From: Pseudomonas poae
GTDB taxonomy: Bacteria > Pseudomonadota > Gammaproteobacteria > Pseudomonadales > Pseudomonadaceae
Length of the DNA stretch: 64,000 nt
Direction: 5' to 3'
NCBI RefSeq assembly: GCF_001439785.1
Contig: NZ_JYLI01000015.1
Location: forward strand, 85,954-149,953
The notes under the pieces: generated by a model
What the model was told of the DNA's origin: nothing
The model's input: only the letters and a program-made list of their open reading frames with translations
Databases searched by the model: none
Program-made: the position numbers and the translations under genes
In this document: one piece after another, positions 24,364 through 32,309 of the stretch
Numbering within the stretch: position 1 is the stretch's first letter
How the letters are laid out: each line of letters opens with the position of its first letter

Positions 24364-26319
24364 ATGAGTGCGGCTTCCCTGTACCCCGTTCGCCCCGAAG
24401 TAGCAGCCAACACGCTGACCGACGAGGCGACCTACAAGGCGATGTACCAGCAGTCGGTGGTCAATCCCGATGGCTTCTGGCGCGAGCAAGCCCAGCGTCT
24501 GGACTGGATCAAGCCTTTCACCACGGTGAAGCAGACGTCGTTCGATGATCATCATGTGGACATCAAGTGGTTCGCCGATGGCACCTTGAACGTTTCCTAC
24601 AACTGCCTGGACCGTCACCTCGCCGAGCGGGGCGACCAGATCGCGATCATCTGGGAGGGCGATGACCCTGCCCAGAGCCGCAACATCACCTACCGCGAGC
24701 TGCATGAGCAGGTCTGCAAGTTCGCCAACGCCCTGCGTGGCCAGGACGTGCACCGTGGCGACGTGGTAACCATCTACATGCCGATGATCCCCGAAGCCGT
24801 GGTCGCCATGCTGGCCTGTACCCGCATCGGCGCGATCCACTCGGTGGTGTTTGGCGGTTTTTCCCCGGAAGCCCTGGCCGGTCGCATCATCGACTGTAAG
24901 TCGAAGGTCGTGATCACCGCCGACGAAGGCATCCGTGCCGGTAAGAAGATTCCGCTCAAGGCCAACGTCGACGACGCGCTGACCAACCCGGAAACCAGCA
25001 GCATCCAGAAGGTCATCGTGTGCAAGCGCACCAATGGCGCGATCAAGTGGAACCAGCATCGCGACATCTGGTACGAAGACCTGATGAAAGTGGCCGGCAC
25101 CGTGTGTGCGCCCAAAGAGATGGGCGCTGAAGAAGCGCTGTTCATCCTTTATACCTCCGGTTCCACCGGCAAACCCAAGGGCGTGCAGCACACCACCGGC
25201 GGCTACCTGTTGTACGCGGCGCTCACCCACGAGCGCGTGTTCGACTACCGCCCGGGCGAAATCTACTGGTGCACCGCTGACGTGGGCTGGGTCACCGGCC
25301 ATACCTACATCGTCTACGGCCCGCTGGCCAATGGCGCGACCACCGTGCTGTTCGAAGGCGTGCCCAACTACCCGGACATCACCCGGGTGGCGAAAATCGT
25401 CGACAAGCACAAGGTCAACATCCTCTACACCGCACCGACCGCGATCCGCGCAATGATGGCCTCGGGCACCGCCGCCTGCGAAGGCGCCGATGGCAGCAGC
25501 CTGCGTCTGCTCGGCTCGGTGGGCGAGCCGATCAACCCCGAAGCGTGGGACTGGTACTACAAGAACGTCGGCCAATCCCGTTGCCCGATTGTCGACACCT
25601 GGTGGCAGACCGAAACCGGCGGCAACATGATGAGCCCTCTGCCGGGCGCCCATGCGCTCAAGCCGGGCTCGGCGGCGCGGCCGTTCTTTGGCGTGGTGCC
25701 GGCCCTGGTGGACAACCTGGGCAACCTGATCGAAGGCGCGGCCGAAGGCAACCTGGTGATCCTCGATTCCTGGCCGGGCCAGGCGCGTACGCTGTTTGGC
25801 GACCATGACCGGTTTGTGGACACCTACTTCAAAACCTTCCGTGGCATGTACTTCACCGGTGACGGTGCGCGGCGTGACGAGGACGGTTACTACTGGATCA
25901 CCGGGCGGGTGGATGACGTGCTGAACGTGTCCGGCCACCGCATGGGCACGGCCGAAATCGAGAGTGCCATGGTGGCGCACCCGAAAGTCGCGGAAGCGGC
26001 GGTGGTGGGCGTGCCGCACGACATCAAGGGGCAGGGCATCTATGTGTACGTCACCCTTAAAAATGGCGAAGAACCGAACGAAGCGCTGCGCCTGGAGCTG
26101 AAGAACTGGGTGCGCAAGGAGATCGGCCCGATTGCCTCGCCGGACGTGATCCAGTGGGCGCCGGGCTTGCCGAAGACGCGCTCGGGGAAAATCATGCGGC
26201 GCATTCTGCGCAAGATTGCCACGGCTGAATACGACGGGCTGGGGGATATCTCCACCCTGGCTGATCCGGGTGTGGTGGCGCAGTTGATCGAGACGCACAA
26301 AACCATGAACGCCGCGTAA
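24364..26319 (+). CDS. acsA: Acetyl-CoA synthetase
   Basis: 651 aa. Converts acetate, ATP and CoA to acetyl-CoA via acetyl-AMP. The P-loop-like signature is YTSGSTGKPKGVQH, followed by ADVGWVTGHTYIVYGPL, the acetate-pocket region DTWWQTETGG, the hinge GRVDDVLNVSGHR, and the acetylatable Lys in PKTRSGKIMRR. Length and all motifs are those of AcsA. It lies next to the arginine uptake operon as in P. aeruginosa PAO1. A REP pair follows its stop. Confidence 0.97.
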   Translation: MSAASLYPVRPEVAANTLTDEATYKAMYQQSVVNPDGFWREQAQRLDWIKPFTTVKQTSFDDHHVDIKWFADGTLNVSYNCLDRHLAERGDQIAIIWEGDDPAQSRNITYRELHEQVCKFANALRGQDVHRGDVVTIYMPMIPEAVVAMLACTRIGAIHSVVFGGFSPEALAGRIIDCKSKVVITADEGIRAGKKIPLKANVDDALTNPETSSIQKVIVCKRTNGAIKWNQHRDIWYEDLMKVAGTVCAPKEMGAEEALFILYTSGSTGKPKGVQHTTGGYLLYAALTHERVFDYRPGEIYWCTADVGWVTGHTYIVYGPLANGATTVLFEGVPNYPDITRVAKIVDKHKVNILYTAPTAIRAMMASGTAACEGADGSSLRLLGSVGEPINPEAWDWYYKNVGQSRCPIVDTWWQTETGGNMMSPLPGAHALKPGSAARPFFGVVPALVDNLGNLIEGAAEGNLVILDSWPGQARTLFGDHDRFVDTYFKTFRGMYFTGDGARRDEDGYYWITGRVDDVLNVSGHRMGTAEIESAMVAHPKVAEAAVVGVPHDIKGQGIYVYVTLKNGEEPNEALRLELKNWVRKEIGPIASPDVIQWAPGLPKTRSGKIMRRILRKIATAEYDGLGDISTLADPGVVAQLIETHKTMNAA

Positions 26320-26345
26320 AGCGCAGGAAACACAGAAGGTCCAAG

Positions 26346-26432
26346 GTGGGAGGGGGCTTGCTCCCGATAGCGGTGGTTCAGTTGAAGCCTGTTTGACTGA
26401 CACGCCGCCATCGGGAGCAAGCCCCCTCCCAC
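26346..26432. repeat. REPIN (inverted REP pair)
   Basis: GTGGGAGGGGGCTTGCTCCCGAT and its inverse ATCGGGAGCAAGCCCCCTCCCAC enclose a spacer of about 40 bases. The copy at 39706 has the same arms with a diverged spacer. Confidence 0.9.
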
Positions 26433-26758
26433 ATTTTTTGAATCACATTCCCAGGGCCGATCTGTCTTGCCAATAAATATCCGCTTCTGCGGGTTCAGGC
26501 TTACAAGCGTTACCGCCCGGCACAAATGTGTAACCCGCCGCCCAACCCTGAGGCATCCGCCTACATCCCGGCGCGCAAAAGCCGCACTTCATCCCCCTCG
26601 GAAATAAGATTTAACACCACACTTGCCGTCCCATAAGGGTTTGCGAATAATAGGCCCGCAATTTGCAGCATCAACAGGTTTAATATCTTTTGTCTCTGCA
26701 TAAAAATCAGAGGCTGTCAACGTGCTGGAACCGCTTTCTCGGTGCTTCTGTAAATTGT

Positions 26759-26774
26759 TGTCGCATTGAGGAAA
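26759..26774 (+). promoter_or_regulatory. Candidate ArgR half-site upstream of aotJ
   Basis: TGTCGC-attgagga-AA fits the P. aeruginosa ArgR half-site TGTCGC-N8-AA. A weaker TGTCGT follows at 26790. The first ten bases (TGTCGCATTG) are identical to the site before aruC at 38322. Confidence 0.55.
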
Positions 26775-26932
26775 TATCGGCTTCCGGCCTGTCGTTAGAA
26801 TGCCGATCACCCGCTCGTCGTCGCAGGCAGTGCCTGGGCATGGACGCAGCGCCGCTATTCGGTTTCAACCTTCGCCGCATCGTGGGCCATGGCTCATACT
26901 GCTGTTTTGCCCTATACCGATGGAGTCCCATG

Positions 26933-27718
26933 ATGAAGAAACTCGTGCTGTTGGGCGCCCTGGCGCTGTCCGTGTTGTCGATGCAGGCTTTCGCTGAAGG
27001 CAAGCCTCTGAAAATTGGTATCGAAGCGGCTTACCCTCCGTTTGCCTCCAAGGCGCCGGATGGCAGCATCGTCGGTTTTGACTACGACGTCGGCAACGCC
27101 CTGTGCGAAGAGATGCAGGTCAAGTGCACCTGGGTCGAGCAGGAGTTCGACGGCCTGATCCCCGCGCTGAAAGTGCGCAAGATCGACGCGATCCTGTCGT
27201 CCATGTCCATCACTGACGACCGCAAGAAGTCGGTGGACTTCACCAATCGCTACTACCTGACCCCGGCGCGCCTGGTATTGAAGGAAGGCACCACCGTCAG
27301 CGACAGCCTGGACGAACTCAAGGGCAAGAAGATCGGCGTACAGCGTGGCTCGATCCATGACCGTTTCGCCCGTGAAGTGCTGGCGCCAAAAGGTGCTGAC
27401 ATCAAGGGTTACAGCACCCAGAACGAAATCTACCTGGACGTGGCCGCTGGCCGCCTCGACGGCACCGTGGCCGACGCCACCCTGCTCGAAGACGGTTTCC
27501 TCAAGACCGACGCCGGCAAAGGCTACGCGTTCGTGGGCCCGGCTTTCACCGACGTCAAATACTTCGGCGACGGCGTAGGCATCGCGGTACGCAAGGGCGA
27601 CAAGGAAAACCTGGACCGCATCAACGCAGCGATCGCCGCGATTCGTGCCAACGGCAAGTACCAGGCCATCGAGAAAAAGTACTTCAACTTCGACATTTAC
27701 GGTCCTGAAACCAAGTAA
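26933..27718 (+). CDS. aotJ: Arginine/ornithine ABC transporter, periplasmic binding protein
   Basis: 261 aa from ATG 26933, seven bases after GGAG; the ATG directly before it is an alternative. Signal peptide MKKLVLLGALALSVLSMQAFA. The family 3 solute-binding signature GFDYDVGNALCEEM and the ligand loops SSMSITDDRKKSVDF and GVQRGSIHDRF (Arg contacting the amino-acid carboxylate) are present. It is close to AotJ and to LAO/HisJ of enterics. First gene of aotJQMOP-argR; a hairpin follows it before aotQ. Confidence 0.93.
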   Translation: MKKLVLLGALALSVLSMQAFAEGKPLKIGIEAAYPPFASKAPDGSIVGFDYDVGNALCEEMQVKCTWVEQEFDGLIPALKVRKIDAILSSMSITDDRKKSVDFTNRYYLTPARLVLKEGTTVSDSLDELKGKKIGVQRGSIHDRFAREVLAPKGADIKGYSTQNEIYLDVAAGRLDGTVADATLLEDGFLKTDAGKGYAFVGPAFTDVKYFGDGVGIAVRKGDKENLDRINAAIAAIRANGKYQAIEKKYFNFDIYGPETK

Positions 27719-27740
27719 ACCGTCTTAGCTGTCAGTCCCC

Positions 27741-27784
27741 AATGGCGCAAGCAACAGAGCATTCTGAAGTTTGCGCCATTTTTT
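27741..27784 (+). terminator. Hairpin between aotJ and aotQ (partial terminator)
   Basis: AATGGCGCAA ... TTGCGCCATT followed by TTTT, 20 bases past the aotJ stop and 30 before aotQ. It looks like an attenuating terminator or a 3' stabiliser, which would make binding protein exceed permease, as is usual for ABC uptake operons. Confidence 0.65.
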
Positions 27785-27811
27785 CATCCCCCCTTTTCGA
27801 GGACCTGAATC

Positions 27812-28501
27812 ATGTTGAAAGGCTACGGGGCCGTTATCCTCGATGGCGCATGGTTGACGCTTCAGCTCGCCTTGTCGTCGATGGCCTTGGCCATTGTTCT
27901 GGGTCTGATCGGGGTCGCGCTGCGCCTGTCGCCGGTGCGCTGGCTGGCCTGGCTGGGTGACTTGTATTCCACGGTGATCCGCGGGATCCCCGACCTGGTG
28001 CTGATCCTGCTGATTTTCTACGGCGGTCAGGACCTGCTCAACCGCGTCGCGCCGATGCTCGGCTTTGACGACTATATCGACTTGAACCCCATGGCCGCCG
28101 GCATCGGCACCCTGGGTTTCATCTTTGGCGCCTACCTCTCGGAAACCTTCCGCGGCGCCTTCATGGCCATTCCCAAGGGCCAGGCCGAGGCCGGCCTGGC
28201 GTATGGGATGAGCAGCTTCCAGGTGTTTTTCCGGGTGATGGTGCCGCAGATGATTAGGCTGGCGATCCCCGGGTTTACCAACAACTGGCTGGTGCTCACC
28301 AAGGCCACCGCGCTGATTTCGGTGGTGGGCCTGCAAGACATGATGTTCAAGGCCAAACAGGCGGCCGACGCCACCCGTGAGCCTTTTACCTTCTTCCTCG
28401 CAGTGGCGGCGATGTACCTGGTGATCACCAGCGTGTCGTTGCTGGCCTTGCGTTACCTCGAGAAGCGCTACTCGGTAGGCGTAAGGGCGGCCGATCTATG
28501 A
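27812..28501 (+). CDS. aotQ: Arginine/ornithine ABC transporter permease
   Basis: 229 aa inner-membrane permease of the HisQ type. It opens LKGYGAVILDGAWLTLQLAL (family HisM/HisQ start) and carries the EAA-like loop EAGLAYGMSSFQVFFRVMVPQM, which contacts the ATPase AotP. About five hydrophobic helices. Stop overlaps the aotM start by 4 bases (ATGA). Pairs with AotM to form the channel. Confidence 0.92.
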   Translation: MLKGYGAVILDGAWLTLQLALSSMALAIVLGLIGVALRLSPVRWLAWLGDLYSTVIRGIPDLVLILLIFYGGQDLLNRVAPMLGFDDYIDLNPMAAGIGTLGFIFGAYLSETFRGAFMAIPKGQAEAGLAYGMSSFQVFFRVMVPQMIRLAIPGFTNNWLVLTKATALISVVGLQDMMFKAKQAADATREPFTFFLAVAAMYLVITSVSLLALRYLEKRYSVGVRAADL

Positions 28502-29196
28502 TCTTCGACTACAACGTCATCTGGGAGGCCATGCCGCTGTACCTCGGCGGCCTGCTGACCACCCTCAAACTGCTCGCCATTTCGCTGTTCTTCGGCCTGC
28601 TCGCGGCCTTGCCCCTGGGCCTGATGCGCGTGTCCAAACAGCCGATCGTCAACGGCATCGCCTGGCTCTATACCTACGTGATTCGCGGCACGCCGATGCT
28701 GGTGCAGCTGTTTTTGATCTACTACGGCCTGGCCCAGTTCGAGGCGGTGCGCGAAAGCTTCCTGTGGCCGTGGCTGTCGAGCGCCACGTTCTGCGCGTGC
28801 CTGGCCTTTGCGATCAACACCAGCGCCTACACCGCCGAGATCATCGCCGGCAGCCTCAAGGCCACGCCCAATGGCGAGATCGAAGCGGCCAAGGCCATGG
28901 GCATGTCGCGCTACAAGCTGTACCGCCGCATCCTCTTGCCGTCGGCCCTGCGCCGCGCGCTGCCGCAGTACAGCAACGAAGTGATCATGATGCTGCAGAC
29001 CACGAGCCTGGCCTCCATCGTCACGCTGATCGACATCACCGGTGCCGCGCGCACGGTGAACGCGCAGTATTACCTGCCGTTCGAAGCCTACATCACCGCC
29101 GGCGTGTTCTACCTGTGCCTGACCTTCATCCTGGTGCGCCTGTTCAAGTTGGCCGAGCGCCGCTGGCTGAGCTACCTGGCTCCAAGGAAGCACTGA
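28498..29196 (+). CDS. aotM: Arginine/ornithine ABC transporter permease
   Basis: 232 aa, HisM type. GLLTTLKLLAISLFFGLLAA at the start, YVIRGTPMLVQLFLIYYGL, and the EAA loop EIEAAKAMGMSRYKLYRRILLPSALRR. It is coupled to aotQ through a 4-base overlap, and ends one base before the aotO ATG. Confidence 0.92.
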   Translation: MIFDYNVIWEAMPLYLGGLLTTLKLLAISLFFGLLAALPLGLMRVSKQPIVNGIAWLYTYVIRGTPMLVQLFLIYYGLAQFEAVRESFLWPWLSSATFCACLAFAINTSAYTAEIIAGSLKATPNGEIEAAKAMGMSRYKLYRRILLPSALRRALPQYSNEVIMMLQTTSLASIVTLIDITGAARTVNAQYYLPFEAYITAGVFYLCLTFILVRLFKLAERRWLSYLAPRKH

Positions 29197-29197
29197 T

Positions 29198-30310
29198 ATG
29201 GAACGTATCGACCACCTGTTGCCCTGGGGTCACCTGGGCTGCGAGCGCCAACTGAGCGTGTTTCGCTTTGGCAGCGGCGAGCGCAAGGCCTATATCCAGG
29301 CCAGCCTGCACGCCGATGAACTGCCCGGCATGCGCGCCGCCTGGGAGCTGAAAAAACGCCTTGCCGAACTGGAACAGCAAGGTGCCCTCAACGGGGTGAT
29401 CGAGCTGGTGCCGGTGGCCAATCCGATGGGCCTGGGCCAGCTGTTACAAGGCAGCCACCAGGGCCGTTTTGAAGTGGGCAGCGGCAAGAATTTCAACCGT
29501 GATTTCGTCGAACTCAGCGAGCCGGTTGCGCAGTTGCTGCACGGCAAGCTTGGCGACGATCCCCACGCCAATGTGCGCCTGATCCGCCAGGCGATGAACG
29601 ACGCGCTCAACGCCTTGCCCGAGCCAGCCAGCCAGCTGCAGGGCATGCAGCGCGTGCTGCTGAGCCATGCCTGTACTGCCGACATCGTCCTTGACCTGCA
29701 TTGCGACGCCGAAGCCGCACTGCACATGTATGCGCTGCCCCAGCACTGGCCGCAGTGGCGTTCGCTGGCGGCGCATTTGAACGTGAAGGTCGGCCTGCTG
29801 GCGGAAGACTCCGGTGGCAGCTCGTTTGACGAGGCCTGCTCGTTACCGTGGCTGCGTTTGTCGCGGGCGTTCCCCGAAGCGCAGATCCCGCTGGCGTGCC
29901 TGGCGACCACCCTGGAGTTGGGCGGCCAGGCCGATACCGAGCGTGACGAAGCCATCTTCCACGCCGAAGGCATTCTCGCGTTTCTCGCCGAGCAGGGCCT
30001 GATCAAGGGTGAATGGCCCGCGCCCCAGTACGAGTCCTGCGAGGGCGTGCCCTTCGAAGGCACCGAATTGCTGTTCGCGCCCCACGCCGGAGTGATCAGT
30101 TACCTGCGTAAAGCCGGTGACCGCGTGGACACCGGCGATGAAATTTTTGAAGTGATCGACCCCGTCAACGACCGTGTGAGCACTGTTTGTGCGGGCACCT
30201 CGGGGGTGTTGTTCGCCGTTGAACGGCTGCGTTATGCCCAAGCGGGTTTCTGGCTGGCCAAGGTGGCGGGGCGCGACGCGCTGCGTCACGGGCGCCTGCT
30301 CAACGACTGA
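29198..30310 (+). CDS. aotO: Succinylglutamate desuccinylase/aspartoacylase family protein of the aot operon
   Basis: 370 aa. M14-like metal hydrolase: HADELPGMRAAW gives the HxxE zinc pair, DLHCDAEA the second His, and a C-terminal beta barrel starts FAPHAGVISYLRKAGDRVDTGD. It is related to AruE but longer, and its substrate is not established. In P. aeruginosa the equivalent gene occupies the same position in the aot operon. Sits one base after aotM, 27 bases before aotP. Confidence 0.88.
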   Translation: MERIDHLLPWGHLGCERQLSVFRFGSGERKAYIQASLHADELPGMRAAWELKKRLAELEQQGALNGVIELVPVANPMGLGQLLQGSHQGRFEVGSGKNFNRDFVELSEPVAQLLHGKLGDDPHANVRLIRQAMNDALNALPEPASQLQGMQRVLLSHACTADIVLDLHCDAEAALHMYALPQHWPQWRSLAAHLNVKVGLLAEDSGGSSFDEACSLPWLRLSRAFPEAQIPLACLATTLELGGQADTERDEAIFHAEGILAFLAEQGLIKGEWPAPQYESCEGVPFEGTELLFAPHAGVISYLRKAGDRVDTGDEIFEVIDPVNDRVSTVCAGTSGVLFAVERLRYAQAGFWLAKVAGRDALRHGRLLND

Positions 30311-30337
30311 CCACCTGTTTTTGTGAGAACCGACCGC

Positions 30338-31102
30338 ATGTACAAGCTTGAAGTCCAAGACCTGCATAAACGCTATGGCAGTCATGAAGTGCTCAAGGGC
30401 GTGTCCCTGGCCGCCGCGGCCGGTGATGTGATCAGCATCATCGGCTCCAGCGGTTCAGGCAAAAGCACCTTTTTGCGCTGCATCAACCTGCTGGAGCAGC
30501 CCCACGCCGGCAAGATTCTGCTCAACAACGAAGAGCTGAACCTGGTGGCCAACAAGGACGGCGCCCTGCGCGCCGCCGACCCCAAACAGTTGCAGCGCAT
30601 GCGTTCGCGGCTGTCCATGGTGTTCCAGCATTTCAACCTGTGGTCGCACATGACCGCGCTGGAAAACGTGATGGAAGCCCCGGTGCACGTGCTTGGCGTG
30701 TCGAAAAAAGAAGCCCGCGAAAAGGCCGAGCACTACCTGGCCAAGGTCGGCGTGGGTCATCGCAAGGACGCGTTCCCCGGGCACATGTCCGGCGGCGAGC
30801 AGCAGCGCGTGGCCATTGCCCGCGCCCTGGCGATGGAGCCGGAGGTGATGCTGTTCGACGAACCCACCTCCGCGCTGGACCCGGAGCTGGTGGGCGAAGT
30901 GCTCAAGGTGATGCAGGACTTGGCCCAGGAAGGCCGCACCATGGTGGTGGTGACCCACGAAATGGGCTTTGCCCGTGAAGTGTCGAACCAGTTGGTGTTC
31001 CTGCACAAAGGCATCGTCGAAGAGCGCGGCAACCCGCGCGAAGTGCTGGTGAACCCGCAGTCCGAGCGCTTGCAGCAGTTCCTGTCCGGCAGCTTGAAAT
31101 AA
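30338..31102 (+). CDS. aotP: Arginine/ornithine ABC transporter ATP-binding protein
   Basis: 254 aa from ATG 30338 (MYKLEVQDLHKRYG); a GTG five codons upstream is also in frame. Walker A GSSGSGKS, signature SGGEQQR, Walker B MLFDEPTSALD and the H-loop VVTHEMGFAREV. It powers AotQM. Closely resembles HisP. A decayed REPIN separates it from argR. Confidence 0.95.
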   Translation: MYKLEVQDLHKRYGSHEVLKGVSLAAAAGDVISIIGSSGSGKSTFLRCINLLEQPHAGKILLNNEELNLVANKDGALRAADPKQLQRMRSRLSMVFQHFNLWSHMTALENVMEAPVHVLGVSKKEAREKAEHYLAKVGVGHRKDAFPGHMSGGEQQRVAIARALAMEPEVMLFDEPTSALDPELVGEVLKVMQDLAQEGRTMVVVTHEMGFAREVSNQLVFLHKGIVEERGNPREVLVNPQSERLQQFLSGSLK

Positions 31103-31133
31103 TCCTCACCGCTGGGAATTGCCTTTGCTTTAT

Positions 31134-31220
31134 GTGGGAGGGGGCTTGCTCCCCGCAGCAGTGTGTCAGTCAACACGTGTGTAGCTGCCATGCCGGCATC
31201 GGCGGCAAGCCACCTCCCAG
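31134..31220. repeat. Decayed REPIN
   Basis: Left arm GTGGGAGGGGGCTTGCTCCC intact; the right arm (ggcggcaagccacctcccag) has several changes. Between aotP and argR. Confidence 0.7.
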
Positions 31221-31312
31221 ATGGATCTTCATCAGTTTTTGAGATTTGTGTTGGTTTACGGGCTAGCATTGGCCCTTGTCTTCATTACCGTTCTTCGTTT
31301 CGGATAGCCTCA

Positions 31313-32293
31313 ATGACCGCCCACAAAATTGGTTTTCTCATCTGGCCCAGCACCAAGGCACTGACGCTTGCGCTGGCTGAGGAGGCTTTGCGCGTTGCTC
31401 AGCGGGTGCATCCGGAAGTGATCTACGAGCTGTCGTTCCTGCTCGCCGAACCGGCCATGGAAGGCGCTTGGCAGCTGCCGGGCGAGCCGTGGGCGGGCAG
31501 GCTTGAAGGCTTTCAGAAACTGTTCCTGCTGGCGGACGAGCCGCCCACCGTCATCGCGTCCCAGCTCAGCAGCGCGCTCAAGCAGCTGGTGCGCGCCGGC
31601 TGCGTGATCGGTGGCCTGTCGGCCGGTGTGTACCCGCTGGCCCAGCTCGGTTTGCTCGACGGCTACCGCGCCGCCGTGCACTGGCGCTGGCAGGACGACT
31701 TTGCCGAGCGCTTCCCCAAGGTCATCGCCACCAGCCACCTGTTCGACTGGGATCGCGACCGCCTGACGGCTTGCGGCGGCATGTCGGTGCTCGACCTGCT
31801 GCTGGCGGTGTTGGCCCGCGACCACGGCGCCGAACTGGCTGGTGCGGTCTCCGAAGAACTGGTGGTGGAACGCATCCGCGAAGGCGGTGAGCGCCAGCGT
31901 ATTCCGCTGCAAAACCGCCTGGGCTCCAGCCATCCGAAGCTGACCCAGGCCGTATTGCTGATGGAAGCCAACATCGAAGAGCCTTTGACCACCGATGAAA
32001 TCGCCCAGCATGTGTGCGTGTCGCGACGACAGCTTGAAAGGATCTTCAAGCAGTACCTCAACCGCGTTCCCAGCCAGTACTACCTGGAATTGCGCCTGAA
32101 CAAGGCGCGCCAGATGCTCATGCAGACCAGCAAGTCGATCATCCAGATCGGCCTGTCGTGCGGCTTTTCCTCGGGGCCGCACTTCTCCAGCGCCTACCGC
32201 AACTTCTTCGGCGCCACCCCTCGCGAAGACCGCAATCAACGGCGCAGCAGCAGCCCGTTCGAGTTGTCGTCGGTGCCGTCCGAACGCGGTTGA
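31313..32293 (+). CDS. argR: AraC-family arginine regulator
   Basis: 326 aa from ATG 31313 (MTAHKIGFLIWP); the in-frame extension to 31163 would run through the REP. The N-terminal 200 residues form a DJ-1/PfpI-like class I amidotransferase fold (SFLLAEPAMEGAW, GCVIGGLSAGVYPLAQLGLL). The C-terminal AraC domain has two HTH motifs: TTDEIAQHVCVSRRQLERIFKQYL and SIIQIGLSCGFSSGPHFSSAYR. In P. aeruginosa ArgR responds to arginine, activates aot and aru, and represses arginine synthesis genes. Candidate half-sites before aotJ and aruC support the same role here. Confidence 0.93.
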   Translation: MTAHKIGFLIWPSTKALTLALAEEALRVAQRVHPEVIYELSFLLAEPAMEGAWQLPGEPWAGRLEGFQKLFLLADEPPTVIASQLSSALKQLVRAGCVIGGLSAGVYPLAQLGLLDGYRAAVHWRWQDDFAERFPKVIATSHLFDWDRDRLTACGGMSVLDLLLAVLARDHGAELAGAVSEELVVERIREGGERQRIPLQNRLGSSHPKLTQAVLLMEANIEEPLTTDEIAQHVCVSRRQLERIFKQYLNRVPSQYYLELRLNKARQMLMQTSKSIIQIGLSCGFSSGPHFSSAYRNFFGATPREDRNQRRSSSPFELSSVPSERG

Positions 32294-32309
32294 TGGGCGG
32301 GCGCGCAGG

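Noticed and set aside
24250..26403. 717-codon open frame antisense to acsA
   Set aside because: Shadow of acsA; composition rich in His/Arg/Val without motifs.
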